Part shown: piece by piece, positions 46,476-55,613 of the stretch
Layout: each line of letters begins with the position of its first letter
How positions within the stretch are numbered: the stretch's first letter is position 1
Origin: Ignavibacteriota bacterium
GTDB taxonomy: Bacteria > Bacteroidota > Ignavibacteria > Palsa-1295
Direction of reading: 5' to 3'
Assembly (NCBI GenBank): GCA_003151825.1
Contig: PLYO01000013.1
Location: forward strand, 14,632 to 78,631
Length of the DNA stretch: 64,000 bases
Position numbers and translations under genes: made by a program
The notes under the pieces: model-generated
Seen by the model: only the letters and a program-made list of their open reading frames with translations
Databases searched by the model: none
Told to the model about the DNA's origin: nothing

Positions 46476-46612
46476 AGTGCAATAATGATTATTTTGATCG
46501 TTCCGTTCGTTCCCTTTGATCTCTTCCTACAACTCGTGGAAAAAGTCCTCGCTCAATACCTTGCTACCGGTTCGCGGTGCGGTGTACCAGTTCCCTTACT
46601 AATCAAAACCAA

Positions 46613-46640
46613 AAGGGACACGCCTCTCAGCGTGTCCCTT
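46613..46640 (-). terminator. Hairpin terminator after the RHH gene
   Basis: AAGGGACACGC/GCGTGTCCCTT stem over CTCTCA, then a T-rich stretch on the minus strand; 27 bases after the stop at 46667. The gap 46476-46666 holds no gene. Confidence 0.75.
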
Positions 46641-46666
46641 CCTATAAATCAGCGTAATTTGCATCA

Positions 46667-46924
46667 TCAGTGCAAGTCGTCATTCTTCAGATACTTCTCC
46701 GTAAGATATTGCATCCGAACTTCATCCACATCGGTATCCGGCGGAAGCATTCCTACCATCGATTGCAGAACCGGATCGACCCGCCGCGTGGTCATTCGTT
46801 TGAGTCCCTGGATAAGACGGTCAATGACGGTATCGATGCTCAGATTATTTTGCTTCGCATACGTTTGCACGAATTCCGCCTCCGGTTGAGGTAGTTCGAT
46901 GGTCAGGTGTTGATGTCCGTTCAT
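46667..46924 (-). CDS. DUF6364-like ribbon-helix-helix antitoxin-type protein
   Basis: 85 residues from ATG 46924 (MNGHQHLTIELPQPEAEF). LTIELPQPEAEFVQTYAKQN and LSIDTVIDRLIQGLK fit a ribbon-helix-helix DNA-binding fold; RRVDPVLQSMVGMLPPDTDV and QYLTEKYLKN match the DUF6364 tail. Such proteins are usually antitoxins, but no toxin gene lies next to it, so it is an orphan or a plain regulator. Its own terminator follows. Confidence 0.7.
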   Translation of the reverse strand: MNGHQHLTIELPQPEAEFVQTYAKQNNLSIDTVIDRLIQGLKRMTTRRVDPVLQSMVGMLPPDTDVDEVRMQYLTEKYLKNDDLH

Positions 46925-47010
46925 GATAACTACAAGTGCGGAGGCGGGAAATTGGTTCAAATGGAATTCGGCGTTTTCAAAATGAGGTAGAAGGGGAAAA
47001 AAGAGACGCG

Positions 47011-47056
47011 CGGTGGCGGCATGGGTGGCGCGGCGCGGGTGGTGGGTGGTAATTAC
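47011..47056 (+). pseudogene. Second copy of the TPM gene 3' end
   Basis: GGTGGCGGCATGGGTGG and TGGGTGGTAATTACC match the end of the TPM gene (44997-45046: GGTGGCGGCATGGGTGG, TGGGTGGTGATTAAC) with a 9-base length difference between. About 2 kb of unrelated DNA (DUF2971, HNH-recombinase, RHH) separates the two. Confidence 0.6.
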
Positions 47057-47093
47057 CGCCAGCGCACTCGAAATACTTCTCTCCCCTCAGTGA

Positions 47094-48176
47094 TTAACCA
47101 CCATATAATTCAATCCGGTCACCACACCGCTGTCCGGTTCCCATCGGGATCGATGAGGTAATCGTAAACGTGCCCGCGCCCTGAGATGTAATTGCAAGCC
47201 ATCCCACGCCCGTCGCCGATAGCGCGAACGGAGTAAGAATAATTGTGCTCGTCGAACTCACAAGTGTATTGTAAATTTGAAGTGAGGTCCCGGTCGCGGC
47301 AGGAACGGAAATTTCGTCTGCCCAATATGTTTGCGGCGAACCGGCGCTTAGGCCGGTTCCATCGGCGGCTCCGGTCGAGTTGTTCGCCCCGATTCCACCT
47401 CTCACAAGGAACGCCTTATTGCCGTTAGTCTCGGAATCCTGCACGGTGAGTTCCGTCGCTGCGCTCGCAATACTTCCGATGTTATTAGACCCGCTAATCG
47501 TAATCCCGTTCGCTCCCGGCGTGATCGCGATGCCATTCCCTCCCTGGATGAGGAAATTGTCGTTCGCGTCGGGCTTAATGCTGTTAATCGTCTCGATAGA
47601 CTGCGTCTGCAGCAGGCTGTTCGTAATGGGCGGAAGGAAACTCGGAGCAATCTTTACAAGGCCGCTGTATTGCGTGGCATCCGACGTGAGAGGCACAGGG
47701 AAAAGATCGCCGCTTACCGGTGTCGTCGAAGCCGCAATGCCATTCACCGTCCCGGAATTAATCGCATACGGCGCGGACCAGAGCTGGGTGGCCGGAAGTG
47801 TGACAGGAGCACCACCCGTACTGGCGCTGGTTACGACCGCCGTAAGGTCGTACTGTTCGTTAAAGGACATGGAAGCCGTGAAGGAGATGGGATTCGTGCC
47901 ACCGTCGCCGATGATCATATTAAAAATTCCATCTGTCAACGGCACGCTCGCAAAAGTATTCGACCAGAGCGCGGTGCCTGCCTTATTACTAAGGGTAATC
48001 GTGATGGTGGCGTTGGCATCGGTAACCGGACTTCCATTCAATTCGAAAAGCCCCTGATACGTAAAGCCGCTTGGCACACCGGAACTAGCCCAGGGCTGCG
48101 CCTTTGCGGATTGTGCGGAAAAAACAAGCGCCGCGCCGAGCGCAAGCATTGTAAGCCACTGACGAAAAGATTTCAT
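47094..48176 (-). CDS. Secreted protein of tail-fibre/collar type, unknown function
   Basis: 360 residues; signal peptide MKSFRQWLTMLALGAALVFSAQSAKA. The opening block, GFTYQGLFELNGSPVTDANATITITLSN, ALWSNTFASVPLTDGIFNMIIGDGG and LWSAPYAIN, is common to secreted Bacteroidota/Chlorobiota proteins annotated as tail-fibre-like. Low-complexity Ser/Thr-rich beta sequence follows. No T9SS tail; it ends GTGQRCGDRIELYGG. SD AGGAGG and a promoter box precede it. Confidence 0.7.
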   Translation of the reverse strand: MKSFRQWLTMLALGAALVFSAQSAKAQPWASSGVPSGFTYQGLFELNGSPVTDANATITITLSNKAGTALWSNTFASVPLTDGIFNMIIGDGGTNPISFTASMSFNEQYDLTAVVTSASTGGAPVTLPATQLWSAPYAINSGTVNGIAASTTPVSGDLFPVPLTSDATQYSGLVKIAPSFLPPITNSLLQTQSIETINSIKPDANDNFLIQGGNGIAITPGANGITISGSNNIGSIASAATELTVQDSETNGNKAFLVRGGIGANNSTGAADGTGLSAGSPQTYWADEISVPAATGTSLQIYNTLVSSTSTIILTPFALSATGVGWLAITSQGAGTFTITSSIPMGTGQRCGDRIELYGG

Positions 48177-48205
48177 GTTGCCTCCTGAAAAAGCGTGAAC
48201 GGAAT

Positions 48206-48220
48206 CTACAAAGATACGAA
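48206..48220 (-). promoter_or_regulatory. Bacteroidota-type promoter box
   Basis: Minus strand TTCGTATCTTTGTAGA, matching TAnnTTTG, about 30 bases before the ATG at 48176 and ahead of its AGGAGG. Confidence 0.55.
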
Positions 48221-48249
48221 GAAATTAGGGAGGAGCCGGTGAATTGTGC

Positions 48250-49335
48250 CTACGCCGAGCCGCGTGGCGCAGTTTCTTCCCGTAGGATTGCCCCTTCGAA
48301 ATATTTTAGCGTCCGTTTCAGCCCTTCACTGCGCGGCACTTTCGGTTCCCAGCCGAACAGCGATTTGGCAAGTGTAATATCCGGCTGCCGGATTTTCGGA
48401 TCGTCTTCGGGTAAGTCCTCGAACACAATTTTGCTCCGATACTCCCCCTCCTCTGCAAGAGGAGGGGGCTGGGGGGTGGTGTTCTCAAGATTATCGTTCC
48501 GCCCCGCTGGACCACCCCCCAGCCCCCTCCTATTCCGCTTCGCTTCATAGGAGGAGGAGTTTTGTACCAGTTCCAAAATCTCTTTCGCTAAATCGAGCAT
48601 CGTGACTTCGTCCGGATTGCCAATATTGACCGGAAGATTGTAATCCGACATCAGCAATCGGTAAATGCCTTCAATCAAATCGCTCACGTAGCAGACGCTC
48701 CGCGTTTGGGAACCATCGCCGAAGACGGTGATTGGCTCGCCGCGCAATGCTTGCGACATGAAGGCCGGAATCGCGCGGCCATCGTGCAGACGCATACGCT
48801 CGCCATAAGTATTGAATATCCGGATAATGCGCGTATCGACGCCATGATAGCGGTGGTATGCCATCGTCAGCGCCTCGGCGAAGCGCTTGGCTTCGTCATA
48901 CACACCGCGAATGCCGATGGGGTTGACGTTGCCCCAATAGGTCTCGCGCTGCGGATGCTCGACGGGATCGCCGTAGGTTTCGCTGGTCGAGGCAAGCAGA
49001 AACCGCGCGTTTTTCGCTTTTGCAAGTCCGAGCGTTTTATGCGTGCCGAGCGAACCGACTTTCAGCGTTTGAATCGGCAGCTTGAGATAATCAATCGGGC
49101 TGGCCGGCGAAGCAAAATGCAAAATGTAATCGAGCGGGCCTTCGACATAAACGAATTCCGTCACATTGTAGTGAATGAACGAAAAATTCGGAAGCCCAAG
49201 CAAATGCGCGATATTTTGCATCGAGCCGGTGCAAAGGTTATCCATGCAGATAACTTCGTGCCCTTCGGCAACGAAGCGGTCGCACAAATGACTTCCGAGA
49301 AATCCGGCTCCGCCGGTGATGAGGGTTCGTGGCAT
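48250..49335 (-). CDS. UDP-glucuronate decarboxylase (UDP-xylose synthase) with in-frame repeat insertion
   Basis: Short-chain dehydrogenase that makes UDP-xylose from UDP-glucuronate. NAD site [14 protein letters not shown], catalytic YDEAKRFAE (YxxxK), family motifs [19 protein letters not shown] and [19 protein letters not shown]. Length 361 against a usual 310-320: about 40 residues (259-298, including [13 protein letters not shown] and [13 protein letters not shown]) come from an inverted pair of palindromic repeats between LELVQ and [14 protein letters not shown], where the normal protein runs straight on. The neighbour at 50651 makes its substrate. Confidence 0.94.
   Translation of the reverse strand: MPRTLITGGAGFLGSHLCDRFVAEGHEVICMDNLCTGSMQNIAHLLGLPNFSFIHYNVTEFVYVEGPLDYILHFASPASPIDYLKLPIQTLKVGSLGTHKTLGLAKAKNARFLLASTSETYGDPVEHPQRETYWGNVNPIGIRGVYDEAKRFAEALTMAYHRYHGVDTRIIRIFNTYGERMRLHDGRAIPAFMSQALRGEPITVFGDGSQTRSVCYVSDLIEGIYRLLMSDYNLPVNIGNPDEVTMLDLAKEILELVQNSSSYEAKRNRRGLGGGPAGRNDNLENTTPQPPPLAEEGEYRSKIVFEDLPEDDPKIRQPDITLAKSLFGWEPKVPRSEGLKRTLKYFEGAILREETAPRGSA
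48441..48560. repeat. Inverted pair of hairpin-plus-tail repeats inside UDP-xylose synthase
   Basis: Copy 1 at 48441-48480: ACTCCCCCTCCTC hairpin then CTGGGGGGTGGT. Copy 2 at 48511-48560, inverted: ACCACCCCCCAGCCCCCTCC then a stem with loop TTCCGCTTCGCTTC. A 30-base spacer separates them; 120 bases in all, 40 codons, no stop. Confidence 0.9.
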
Positions 49336-49385
49336 GGGGGAGTTAAACCGATTCGCTGCGCCCTAAACTCCCTGATAATTCATTA

Positions 49386-50525
49386 TCATCCATCGTTCTT
49401 AAAGATATTCAAATACGCATCGAAAACGTAACGGTTGGCGCGACTTAACCCTTTTGTCTTCCTGAGAACTCCAAGCTTTACAAATTCGGCGAGGAGGCGA
49501 TTAGCAGTCGAGGTACTCATCCCACAATCCTCTTCTATTTCTATGCGATATAATACGGGGTATTTATAAAAACATTGCAGCACTTTTGCGCCGCGTGTTG
49601 CACGTTTCCCAAGTTTGGGAAGCATCTCTCCATCTAGAGTGTGTTTAAGTTCCACAATCTGTTCGAAAGCGTGGATGGAATTCTCCGCAGTCTCTATGAC
49701 TCCAACGAAAAAAAACTGGAGCCAACCCGAAAGATCGTTGTGAGTGCGAACTCGCGTACGTCTATCATAATACTCGATTCGATTCCGTTCGAAGAAATCT
49801 GAAAGATAAAGCGTAGGGCGTTCCAGTATTTTTTCATTGACTAAGTAAAGAGTGATAAGCAGACGTCCGAGCCGTCCATTTCCATCTAAAAAAGGATGGG
49901 TCGTCTCAAATTGATAGTGCGCCATTGCAATGCGCAGCAATGGCGGAACAGAAATAGAATCATTCATAAGAAATTTTTCTATGTCGCTCATGAGGTCTGG
50001 TACTTCTTCGTGTGATGGAGGAACAAAAACAGCATTTTTCAGTGATGGCCCCAGCCAATTCTGACTTCGTCGCCACTCTCCGGGATTTTTTTGCTTTCCT
50101 CTTGCACCTTCGAGAAGTATCTCGTGCGTCTCTTTCAGGAGTCTATTCGAAAGCGGTAATGTCTTAAGCCGTTCTATTGCAGTGTTGATCGCTTTAATAT
50201 AATTTTGTACCTCCTGCCAATCGTCGCGCCGCTCGGGATCTATCTCATCAGCTTTGCCAATGGCTTCTTCCATCGTGGACTGTGTGCCTTCGATCCTGCT
50301 GGATTTCAAAGCCTCGTTGGCGATGTACATTTTAATAAAATAATCTATATCCGGCGCCCACTTACTCGCTGCCGCAAGTTCCCCGAGTTTCCTGTCAGCC
50401 TGAGAGAGCAGCGCAACGAGTTTCGGCTCGGTAATTACCCATTCTTTATTAATAGGCTCCGGGCTAAAGCTCTTGTATTCGGCCTGTTTTCTATAATGCC
50501 CTGCTTTGAATGATTTTGTATCCAT
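49386..50525 (-). CDS. Fic-family AMP-transferase with winged-helix tail
   Basis: Transfers AMP (or a relative) to a protein Ser/Thr/Tyr. Fic motif HPFLDGNGRLGRLL is intact. The N-terminal inhibitory helix SSRIEGTQST has the S-xxx-E-G pattern, so it is self-inhibited (class II). A C-terminal winged helix (YRIEIEEDCGMSTSTANRLLAEFVKLGVL) suggests it also binds DNA. 379 residues. Three copies of a TTTTGACC-GATAA operator lie over its start. It sits between the two UDP-sugar genes without touching them. Confidence 0.92.
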   Translation of the reverse strand: MDTKSFKAGHYRKQAEYKSFSPEPINKEWVITEPKLVALLSQADRKLGELAAASKWAPDIDYFIKMYIANEALKSSRIEGTQSTMEEAIGKADEIDPERRDDWQEVQNYIKAINTAIERLKTLPLSNRLLKETHEILLEGARGKQKNPGEWRRSQNWLGPSLKNAVFVPPSHEEVPDLMSDIEKFLMNDSISVPPLLRIAMAHYQFETTHPFLDGNGRLGRLLITLYLVNEKILERPTLYLSDFFERNRIEYYDRRTRVRTHNDLSGWLQFFFVGVIETAENSIHAFEQIVELKHTLDGEMLPKLGKRATRGAKVLQCFYKYPVLYRIEIEEDCGMSTSTANRLLAEFVKLGVLRKTKGLSRANRYVFDAYLNIFKNDG

Positions 50526-50618
50526 TTGACCCGATAATAATTTATACGGTCAAAAATACAATATTTTGACTCGATAAATTCCTATCCGGTCAAAAAAGAC
50601 GAATTTTGACCAGATAAA
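50525..50618 (-). promoter_or_regulatory. Palindromic operators at the fic start
   Basis: Site 1 (50525-50554) TTTGACCCGATA...TATACGGTCAAA; site 2 (50564-50595) TTTTGACTCGATA...TATCCGGTCAAAA; half-site 3 (50604-50618) TTTTGACCAGATAAA. Site 1 overlaps the start codon. The likely binder is the Fic protein's own winged helix. Confidence 0.7.
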
Positions 50619-50650
50619 GTATTTTGTCATCGAATTTTGAAGGAAATAAG

Positions 50651-51958
50651 CTATCTCCTCCCAATCCCATAATACGTAAACCCATTCTCTCTCATGCGGT
50701 CGGGATCGTAGATGTTGCGGCCATCGAAGATGACTTTGTCGCGAAGTTTTCCAGCGATTAGCTCGAAATTTGGATTGCGGAATTCATTCCATTCGGTTAC
50801 GACCACCAGAGCATCGCAGCCTTCGAGCGCATCCGTGTTTTTCCGGTAGTATTTCAGGTTCTCGCTCTCGGGTAGAACATTTTTCATCGGCTTGATCGCG
50901 GCGGGGTCGGTCGCGTGGACTGTTGCGCCTCTACTCGTTAATCCTTGAATTATTTCGATGGACGGCGCTTCACGGATGTCGTCCGTGCGCGGCTTGAAGG
51001 AAAGTCCCCACACAGCGAATGTTTTGCCTTTTACATTGCCGTCGTAATGCTTCAATATCTTATCTAATAACTTCGTCTTCTGACGATTGTTTACATCATC
51101 GACGGCTTTCAGAATCGTGAAATCGTGACCAAGTTCTTCTGCGGTCTTTACGAGCGCCTTAATGTCTTTCGGAAAACAACTCCCGCCGAATCCAACTCCC
51201 GGAAATAAAAATTGCGGCCCAATACGGCCATCCGAGCCAATACCTACTCGAACATGATCGACATCGGCGCCCACGAGATCGCAGAGATTCGCAATCTCAT
51301 TCATAAAGCTGATTTTCGTGGCGAGCATGGAGTTCGCGGCGTATTTCGTAAGCTCCGCCGATTTTTCGTCCATGATGAAAATCGGATTTCCCGTGCGGAC
51401 GAACGGCTCGTATAATTCCTTCATCACTTCAATCGCACGCGTGTTCCGGGTGCCAACAACGATACGGTCCGGCTTCATAAAGTCCTGCACGGCCGCACCT
51501 TCCTTCAGAAATTCCGGATTGGAGACGACCTCCATAGGAATCTTTGTGCCCGCTTCGAAAATTGCGCGTACGCGATCCGCCGTGCCAACGGGAACCGTCG
51601 ATTTATTTACGACCACTTTTGGCTCCGTCGCGATCGTTGCAATCTTTGCAGCCGTTTCGAGAACCATCGAAAGGTCCGCCGCGCCATCGGCGCCTGGTGG
51701 CGTCGGTAGCGCGAGAAAAATTACTTCCGAGCTATCGACCGCTTCTTTGAGATCGAGCGTAAAGCGCAGGCGCCCTTCTGCGGCGTTAAACCGAACGATC
51801 TCTTCCAAGCCCGGCTCGAAAATCGGGATGATGCCTTTGCGAAGGTTTTCGATTTTTTCCGGGACGATGTCCATGCATAGGACCTGATTGCCCGTCTCGG
51901 CGAAACCGGCTCCGGTTACTAATCCAACGTATCCCGTTCCAATAATTGCTATGTTCAC
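50651..51958 (-). CDS. UDP-glucose 6-dehydrogenase
   Basis: Oxidises UDP-glucose to UDP-glucuronate with NAD, feeding UDP-xylose synthase at 48250. N-terminal MNIAIIGTGYVGLVTGAGFA binds NAD; catalytic Cys in GFGGSCFPKDIKAL; C-terminal FAVWGLSFKPRTDDIREAPS. 435 residues, normal. The Fic gene lies between it and its pathway partner. Confidence 0.95.
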   Translation of the reverse strand: MNIAIIGTGYVGLVTGAGFAETGNQVLCMDIVPEKIENLRKGIIPIFEPGLEEIVRFNAAEGRLRFTLDLKEAVDSSEVIFLALPTPPGADGAADLSMVLETAAKIATIATEPKVVVNKSTVPVGTADRVRAIFEAGTKIPMEVVSNPEFLKEGAAVQDFMKPDRIVVGTRNTRAIEVMKELYEPFVRTGNPIFIMDEKSAELTKYAANSMLATKISFMNEIANLCDLVGADVDHVRVGIGSDGRIGPQFLFPGVGFGGSCFPKDIKALVKTAEELGHDFTILKAVDDVNNRQKTKLLDKILKHYDGNVKGKTFAVWGLSFKPRTDDIREAPSIEIIQGLTSRGATVHATDPAAIKPMKNVLPESENLKYYRKNTDALEGCDALVVVTEWNEFRNPNFELIAGKLRDKVIFDGRNIYDPDRMRENGFTYYGIGRR

Positions 51959-51964
51959 GAAGTA

Positions 51965-52088
51965 TGAAGTGGTAAGTGCTGAGTGCTAAAGTGCTACGAA
52001 CCGTTCGATAACACGGATGAGAGCAAAATGCTTCACTCTTGGCTGTCAATTTTCATACGTAGCATTTTATCACTCAGCACTTACCACT
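51965..52088. repeat. Intergenic hairpin of tandem short repeats
   Basis: Left arm GAAGTGGTAAGTGCTGAGTG, right arm CACTCAGCACTTACCACTTC, perfect inverse, with further pairing of GTGCTACG and CGTAGCA inside. Confidence 0.8.
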
Positions 52089-52531
52089 TCCTCACTTTCC
52101 TCTTTAAAAGAAATTCTTTAAAGAGATTTAAATAATATAGATATTAATTTAAAGGGTGTGGAGATGTTGGTAACCGATGCTGTGTGTGAAGCGAAGAGAG
52201 ATATATCAAGGCAGGATGCCCATTCACATGTTATCCGATCTCTTAAAAAGAAGTGGGCAACAGCTGTTAGCGTAACATCTCACGATACTACTCACGTGAT
52301 TACCACCCCCTAAAAAAATTCTCACACGTCATCACCCTATTCGCACGTTTCGAGTGTTGAATTGAGGTCGAATGCGAAAGTTATTATTCGCATCATGCGA
52401 ATAACTAATTGCAAATGCGGAATATCATGTAAACGGAAATAATTTCGTGCTAAGATATTCACAAGAACACTTCGGAAGGATGAGAATTGCGAGCTATTTT
52501 TTAAATCAGATTAAATCTTTTAAAATCGTGG
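52089..52531. other. Gene-free AT-rich spacer before yidC end
   Basis: About 440 bases with no open frame of note. It contains TTCTTTAAAGAGATTTAAAT, a purine-rich stretch, ACCACCCCC at 52306 that matches the repeat tail of the DUF559 family, and ATTATTCGCATCATGCGAATAA, a small palindrome near 52383. No tRNA, tmRNA or DnaA boxes seen. Confidence 0.4.
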
Positions 52532-54382
52532 TTATTTCTTTTTCCCGCCCGGAATTCCCTTGCCGGCATATTGCTGCTTGCGGACCTCGCGCTGCTGTTT
52601 TTCCATTTCCTGCAGGCGTCCCATGAGTCCGCCGCTTTTTTTCGGAGCGGCTTTTAGCTCTTCGAGCGTGGGAGGCGTCGCGATTTTGGTGAGGTAGAAT
52701 TGCTGCATGAGTCCAAAGATATTGAACATGAAATAATAAAGCCCCACGCCCGACGGCAAATTGTTGAACATGAAGATAAACACGATGGGCATAATGTAGG
52801 CCATCTGCTTTTGCCGTGGATCCGTGATGGTAAACATCTGCTGAATGAACATCGTGATGACGAGCAGCAGCGTAAGCCCGCTCATTTGCTCGCCGATGAG
52901 CGGTAGCTTCGTGCCGAAGTGGAAGAGCGCGTCGGGGATGGAAAGATCGTTAATCCAGAGCGCAAACGGCGCCTGCCGAAGCTGGATCACATTCTTCAGC
53001 ACCTGATAGAGCGCAAACAAGATCGGCATTTGAAGGACTAAAGGCAAGCATCCGCCGGCGGGATTGATGCCATAGGTGCGATACACTTTCAGCATCTCCT
53101 CGTTCATCTTTTTCGGGTCGTCCTTGTATTTTTCGCGAAGTTCCGTCACCATCGGCTGCACGACTTTCATTTTTCGCATCGAGCGCATCTGGCCCGTCGA
53201 AAGCGGAATCGTAACAAGCTTGATGACAATCGAAAAGACGATAATCACAACGCCCCAATTCGAGAAGAACCCATGCAGCCACAGGAAGAATGGCAGGAGC
53301 ACATGAATTGCGATAGGCCGGACGACGGGCCAGCCGAAGTTCATTGACTGCTCCAGATCTACGCCGAGCGCCTCGACGCGGTCGAATTCCAGCGGGCCGA
53401 AATACAGCTCGAAGCCTAAGGACTCGTTCGGAGTGCGGCCAATCAAAATATTGACCGAGGCATTATACATGGCTACAACTGCGCCATCCTGTCCCGGAGC
53501 CGCAAGCCCGGAAATATCCGCGCCGACTGCTTTTTCGCCAATGGGGATCAGCGCCTGCTCAAAATACTCGGTTCGCATTCCTGCGTAGGAAATGTCGCCG
53601 CTGACCGCTTTATGGCCTGTTGCTCCGGGCTTTGTTACGGTGAGGTCTTCCATTTCACCGGCTTGTCCGGCAAAGGCTTTGGCGGCTGCGGTTTCGTCCG
53701 CGCTTCGCTTCTCGATGTAGGGCAAAGGATTGTCCAGCGACGCGGTATAATGGTAGCCACTAACCGAATTTTCAAGGCCATGCAATTTATACTCGATGCC
53801 GATCACATAGCCCGCGCCGGAGAAATGGAAAATCTTTTCGATCGAACGTCCGCTATCGAGTTGATAGAGCGCGGAGAAGCTTACGCTGTCGCCGGGACCG
53901 AGCAAGAGTGGCTTTGCATCGAGCACGAAGGGTAGATCGTTCGTGGCGACCATCTTCCCATCGGAGGCGACAAATTTGAGATCGATGTCTGCGCCATGAG
54001 CCGCCTCATGGTTTACCAATTCAACCGGCTTTTGGTCCCACGTGTTATATCGCTTCAGTACAAAGCTCGAAATCGCCGCGCCGTTGGAGCTTATTTGCGC
54101 CGTGAAGTAAGGAGTTGCAATCGTCTTTGTGACTTCGGGAGCTTTTGAAGCAGTTTCAAAGACTTTCGATTGTGTTTCATTTAGGGTATCAGACCTCTGG
54201 GTCCCATGGGACGTATTGACCGTATCTGGGCGCGGAATTGGGATGTGGGTTTGAGAGGTATCGGCCGCCACCGGCGCCGGCTTTGGGGGCCTAGCCTGCT
54301 CACGGTTCATGAGAAAAAGCCAGCCAATAAAGACCACGAAAATGAGTACGATCCCGATTGTCGTCGTCCTGGAGGAATCCAT
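52532..54382 (-). CDS. yidC: Membrane protein insertase YidC
   Basis: Inserts and folds inner-membrane proteins with or without Sec. 616 residues: N-terminal anchor (TIGIVLIFVVFIGWLFLMN), Pro/Thr-rich linker, large periplasmic domain (about 75-355), then the conserved five-helix core starting HVLLPFFLWLHGFFSNWGVV, with KMKVVQPMVTELREKYKDDP, the loop NPAGGCLPLVLQMPILFALY and ADPRQKQM-like (ITDPRQKQMAYIMP). The tail is Lys-rich (KQQYAGKGIPGGKKK), as when it contacts the ribosome. It is not beside dnaA/rpmH/rnpA here. Confidence 0.95.
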   Translation of the reverse strand: MDSSRTTTIGIVLIFVVFIGWLFLMNREQARPPKPAPVAADTSQTHIPIPRPDTVNTSHGTQRSDTLNETQSKVFETASKAPEVTKTIATPYFTAQISSNGAAISSFVLKRYNTWDQKPVELVNHEAAHGADIDLKFVASDGKMVATNDLPFVLDAKPLLLGPGDSVSFSALYQLDSGRSIEKIFHFSGAGYVIGIEYKLHGLENSVSGYHYTASLDNPLPYIEKRSADETAAAKAFAGQAGEMEDLTVTKPGATGHKAVSGDISYAGMRTEYFEQALIPIGEKAVGADISGLAAPGQDGAVVAMYNASVNILIGRTPNESLGFELYFGPLEFDRVEALGVDLEQSMNFGWPVVRPIAIHVLLPFFLWLHGFFSNWGVVIIVFSIVIKLVTIPLSTGQMRSMRKMKVVQPMVTELREKYKDDPKKMNEEMLKVYRTYGINPAGGCLPLVLQMPILFALYQVLKNVIQLRQAPFALWINDLSIPDALFHFGTKLPLIGEQMSGLTLLLVITMFIQQMFTITDPRQKQMAYIMPIVFIFMFNNLPSGVGLYYFMFNIFGLMQQFYLTKIATPPTLEELKAAPKKSGGLMGRLQEMEKQQREVRKQQYAGKGIPGGKKK

Positions 54383-54518
54383 CGAAAAAAGCTTACGAAG
54401 TGAGGTTGTTATGCGGAAGTAGTAGAGACGTTCGAGGACGTCCTCTATTTTAACCGGCCCTCAAACGCGGCGGGATAGGAGAAGGTTTGAGTACGCTCCA
54501 CTTAGCGTAGCGACTCGC

Positions 54519-55613
54519 TCATCCATCCAAGGCAAACTGCTGTCCCTGAACGCGCGCTGGCGCCGTGCTGAAATCCGGGCGCTCCGTGAAGATGATATGA
54601 TCGTGATAGTAATGCGTCAAGAGGAAGCTGAGCACGATGATGTAATAGCACTGATCGAACGAAAGCCCGGTATAGGAACTCGTAAATATCAATATAGTAA
54701 TGAGTCCGATCGCAATGACCGTCATCATCACGGTAAAACCGTAATAGCGCCACCACTCGCCAGGACGCGAAAACGCGCTGACCCGCTGCGGAAGCTCGTT
54801 GCGGTCATAGCGCAAACGGTTGATGTACCACGTAAGCCCGAGGTACTGGAATGAATGCCAGGTGTTCAATCCCTGAAACGCGACATCCAGCTCGTGAAAG
54901 AATGGTGTGATGAAGGTCGCTATCACCGTAACCGAGATCAGGATCGTCTTCGGGACATTCCCTTCGCCATTGCGGAACTCCCGCCACGTCTTGGAGATAA
55001 ATAAGGCCAGTGCCGCTGCGAACGCCGCGCTTGCGAACCACCACACGCCATCGAATTTCAAAAAGTCCGGAAAATAAAGCAGGTTCGAGCCGACCTTGAA
55101 GGTATTATGCGTGAACCGGTACATCGCAACGGGATACAGCCCCGTCAGCACCACCGCATAATCGATCGCTTTCGATTTCCAGGATAGTGTCTTTGTTACA
55201 CGGCCATTGTAGCAATCGACGAGATAGACGATCTGGTGCAGCACATGGATGCTGGCCCAGAAGAAGAAGAACGTAAGGAGAATGATGAAGTAATTAACGC
55301 CAAGAAAAATAACACCGACCGGAATAACGATCGCCGCCAGCAGGATCGAGGGATGCCGTTTCCGGAACGCCGGATCGAACGTGGTCCGAAGATGCGTGGC
55401 ATACATGTGCGGCCCGCCGATAAAGAATGCGATCATTCCGTTGACGATATTGCGCGCGGTATCCTGAGCGAAGCCCAGCGATTGCGCTACGTAATACATG
55501 GCATACGGGCTTACCATCAGCAGCACCGAGCCGGAAATCCACAGGAGATCCCATCGCTTGGAGCGAAGCCAAAGCGTGTTGCCGGACGAGGATGATGTTG
55601 CGGCGATGGACAT
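54519..55613 (-). CDS. His-rich multi-pass membrane protein, unknown function
   Basis: 364 residues from ATG 55613 (MSIAATSSSSGNTLW). About nine membrane segments. Histidines cluster at membrane edges in GGPHMYATHLRTT, IHVLHQIVYLVDC, FFHELDVAF, TWHSFQYLGLTWYIN and THYYHDHIIF, a spacing seen in membrane di-metal oxygenases (desaturase or Brp/Blh type). I infer a metal enzyme; it could as well be a carrier. The spacer to yidC is 136 bases. Confidence 0.65.
   Translation of the reverse strand: MSIAATSSSSGNTLWLRSKRWDLLWISGSVLLMVSPYAMYYVAQSLGFAQDTARNIVNGMIAFFIGGPHMYATHLRTTFDPAFRKRHPSILLAAIVIPVGVIFLGVNYFIILLTFFFFWASIHVLHQIVYLVDCYNGRVTKTLSWKSKAIDYAVVLTGLYPVAMYRFTHNTFKVGSNLLYFPDFLKFDGVWWFASAAFAAALALFISKTWREFRNGEGNVPKTILISVTVIATFITPFFHELDVAFQGLNTWHSFQYLGLTWYINRLRYDRNELPQRVSAFSRPGEWWRYYGFTVMMTVIAIGLITILIFTSSYTGLSFDQCYYIIVLSFLLTHYYHDHIIFTERPDFSTAPARVQGQQFALDG

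Noticed and set aside
46667-46924. Toxin-antitoxin pair
   Set aside because: No second small gene lies next to the RHH gene; called an orphan.
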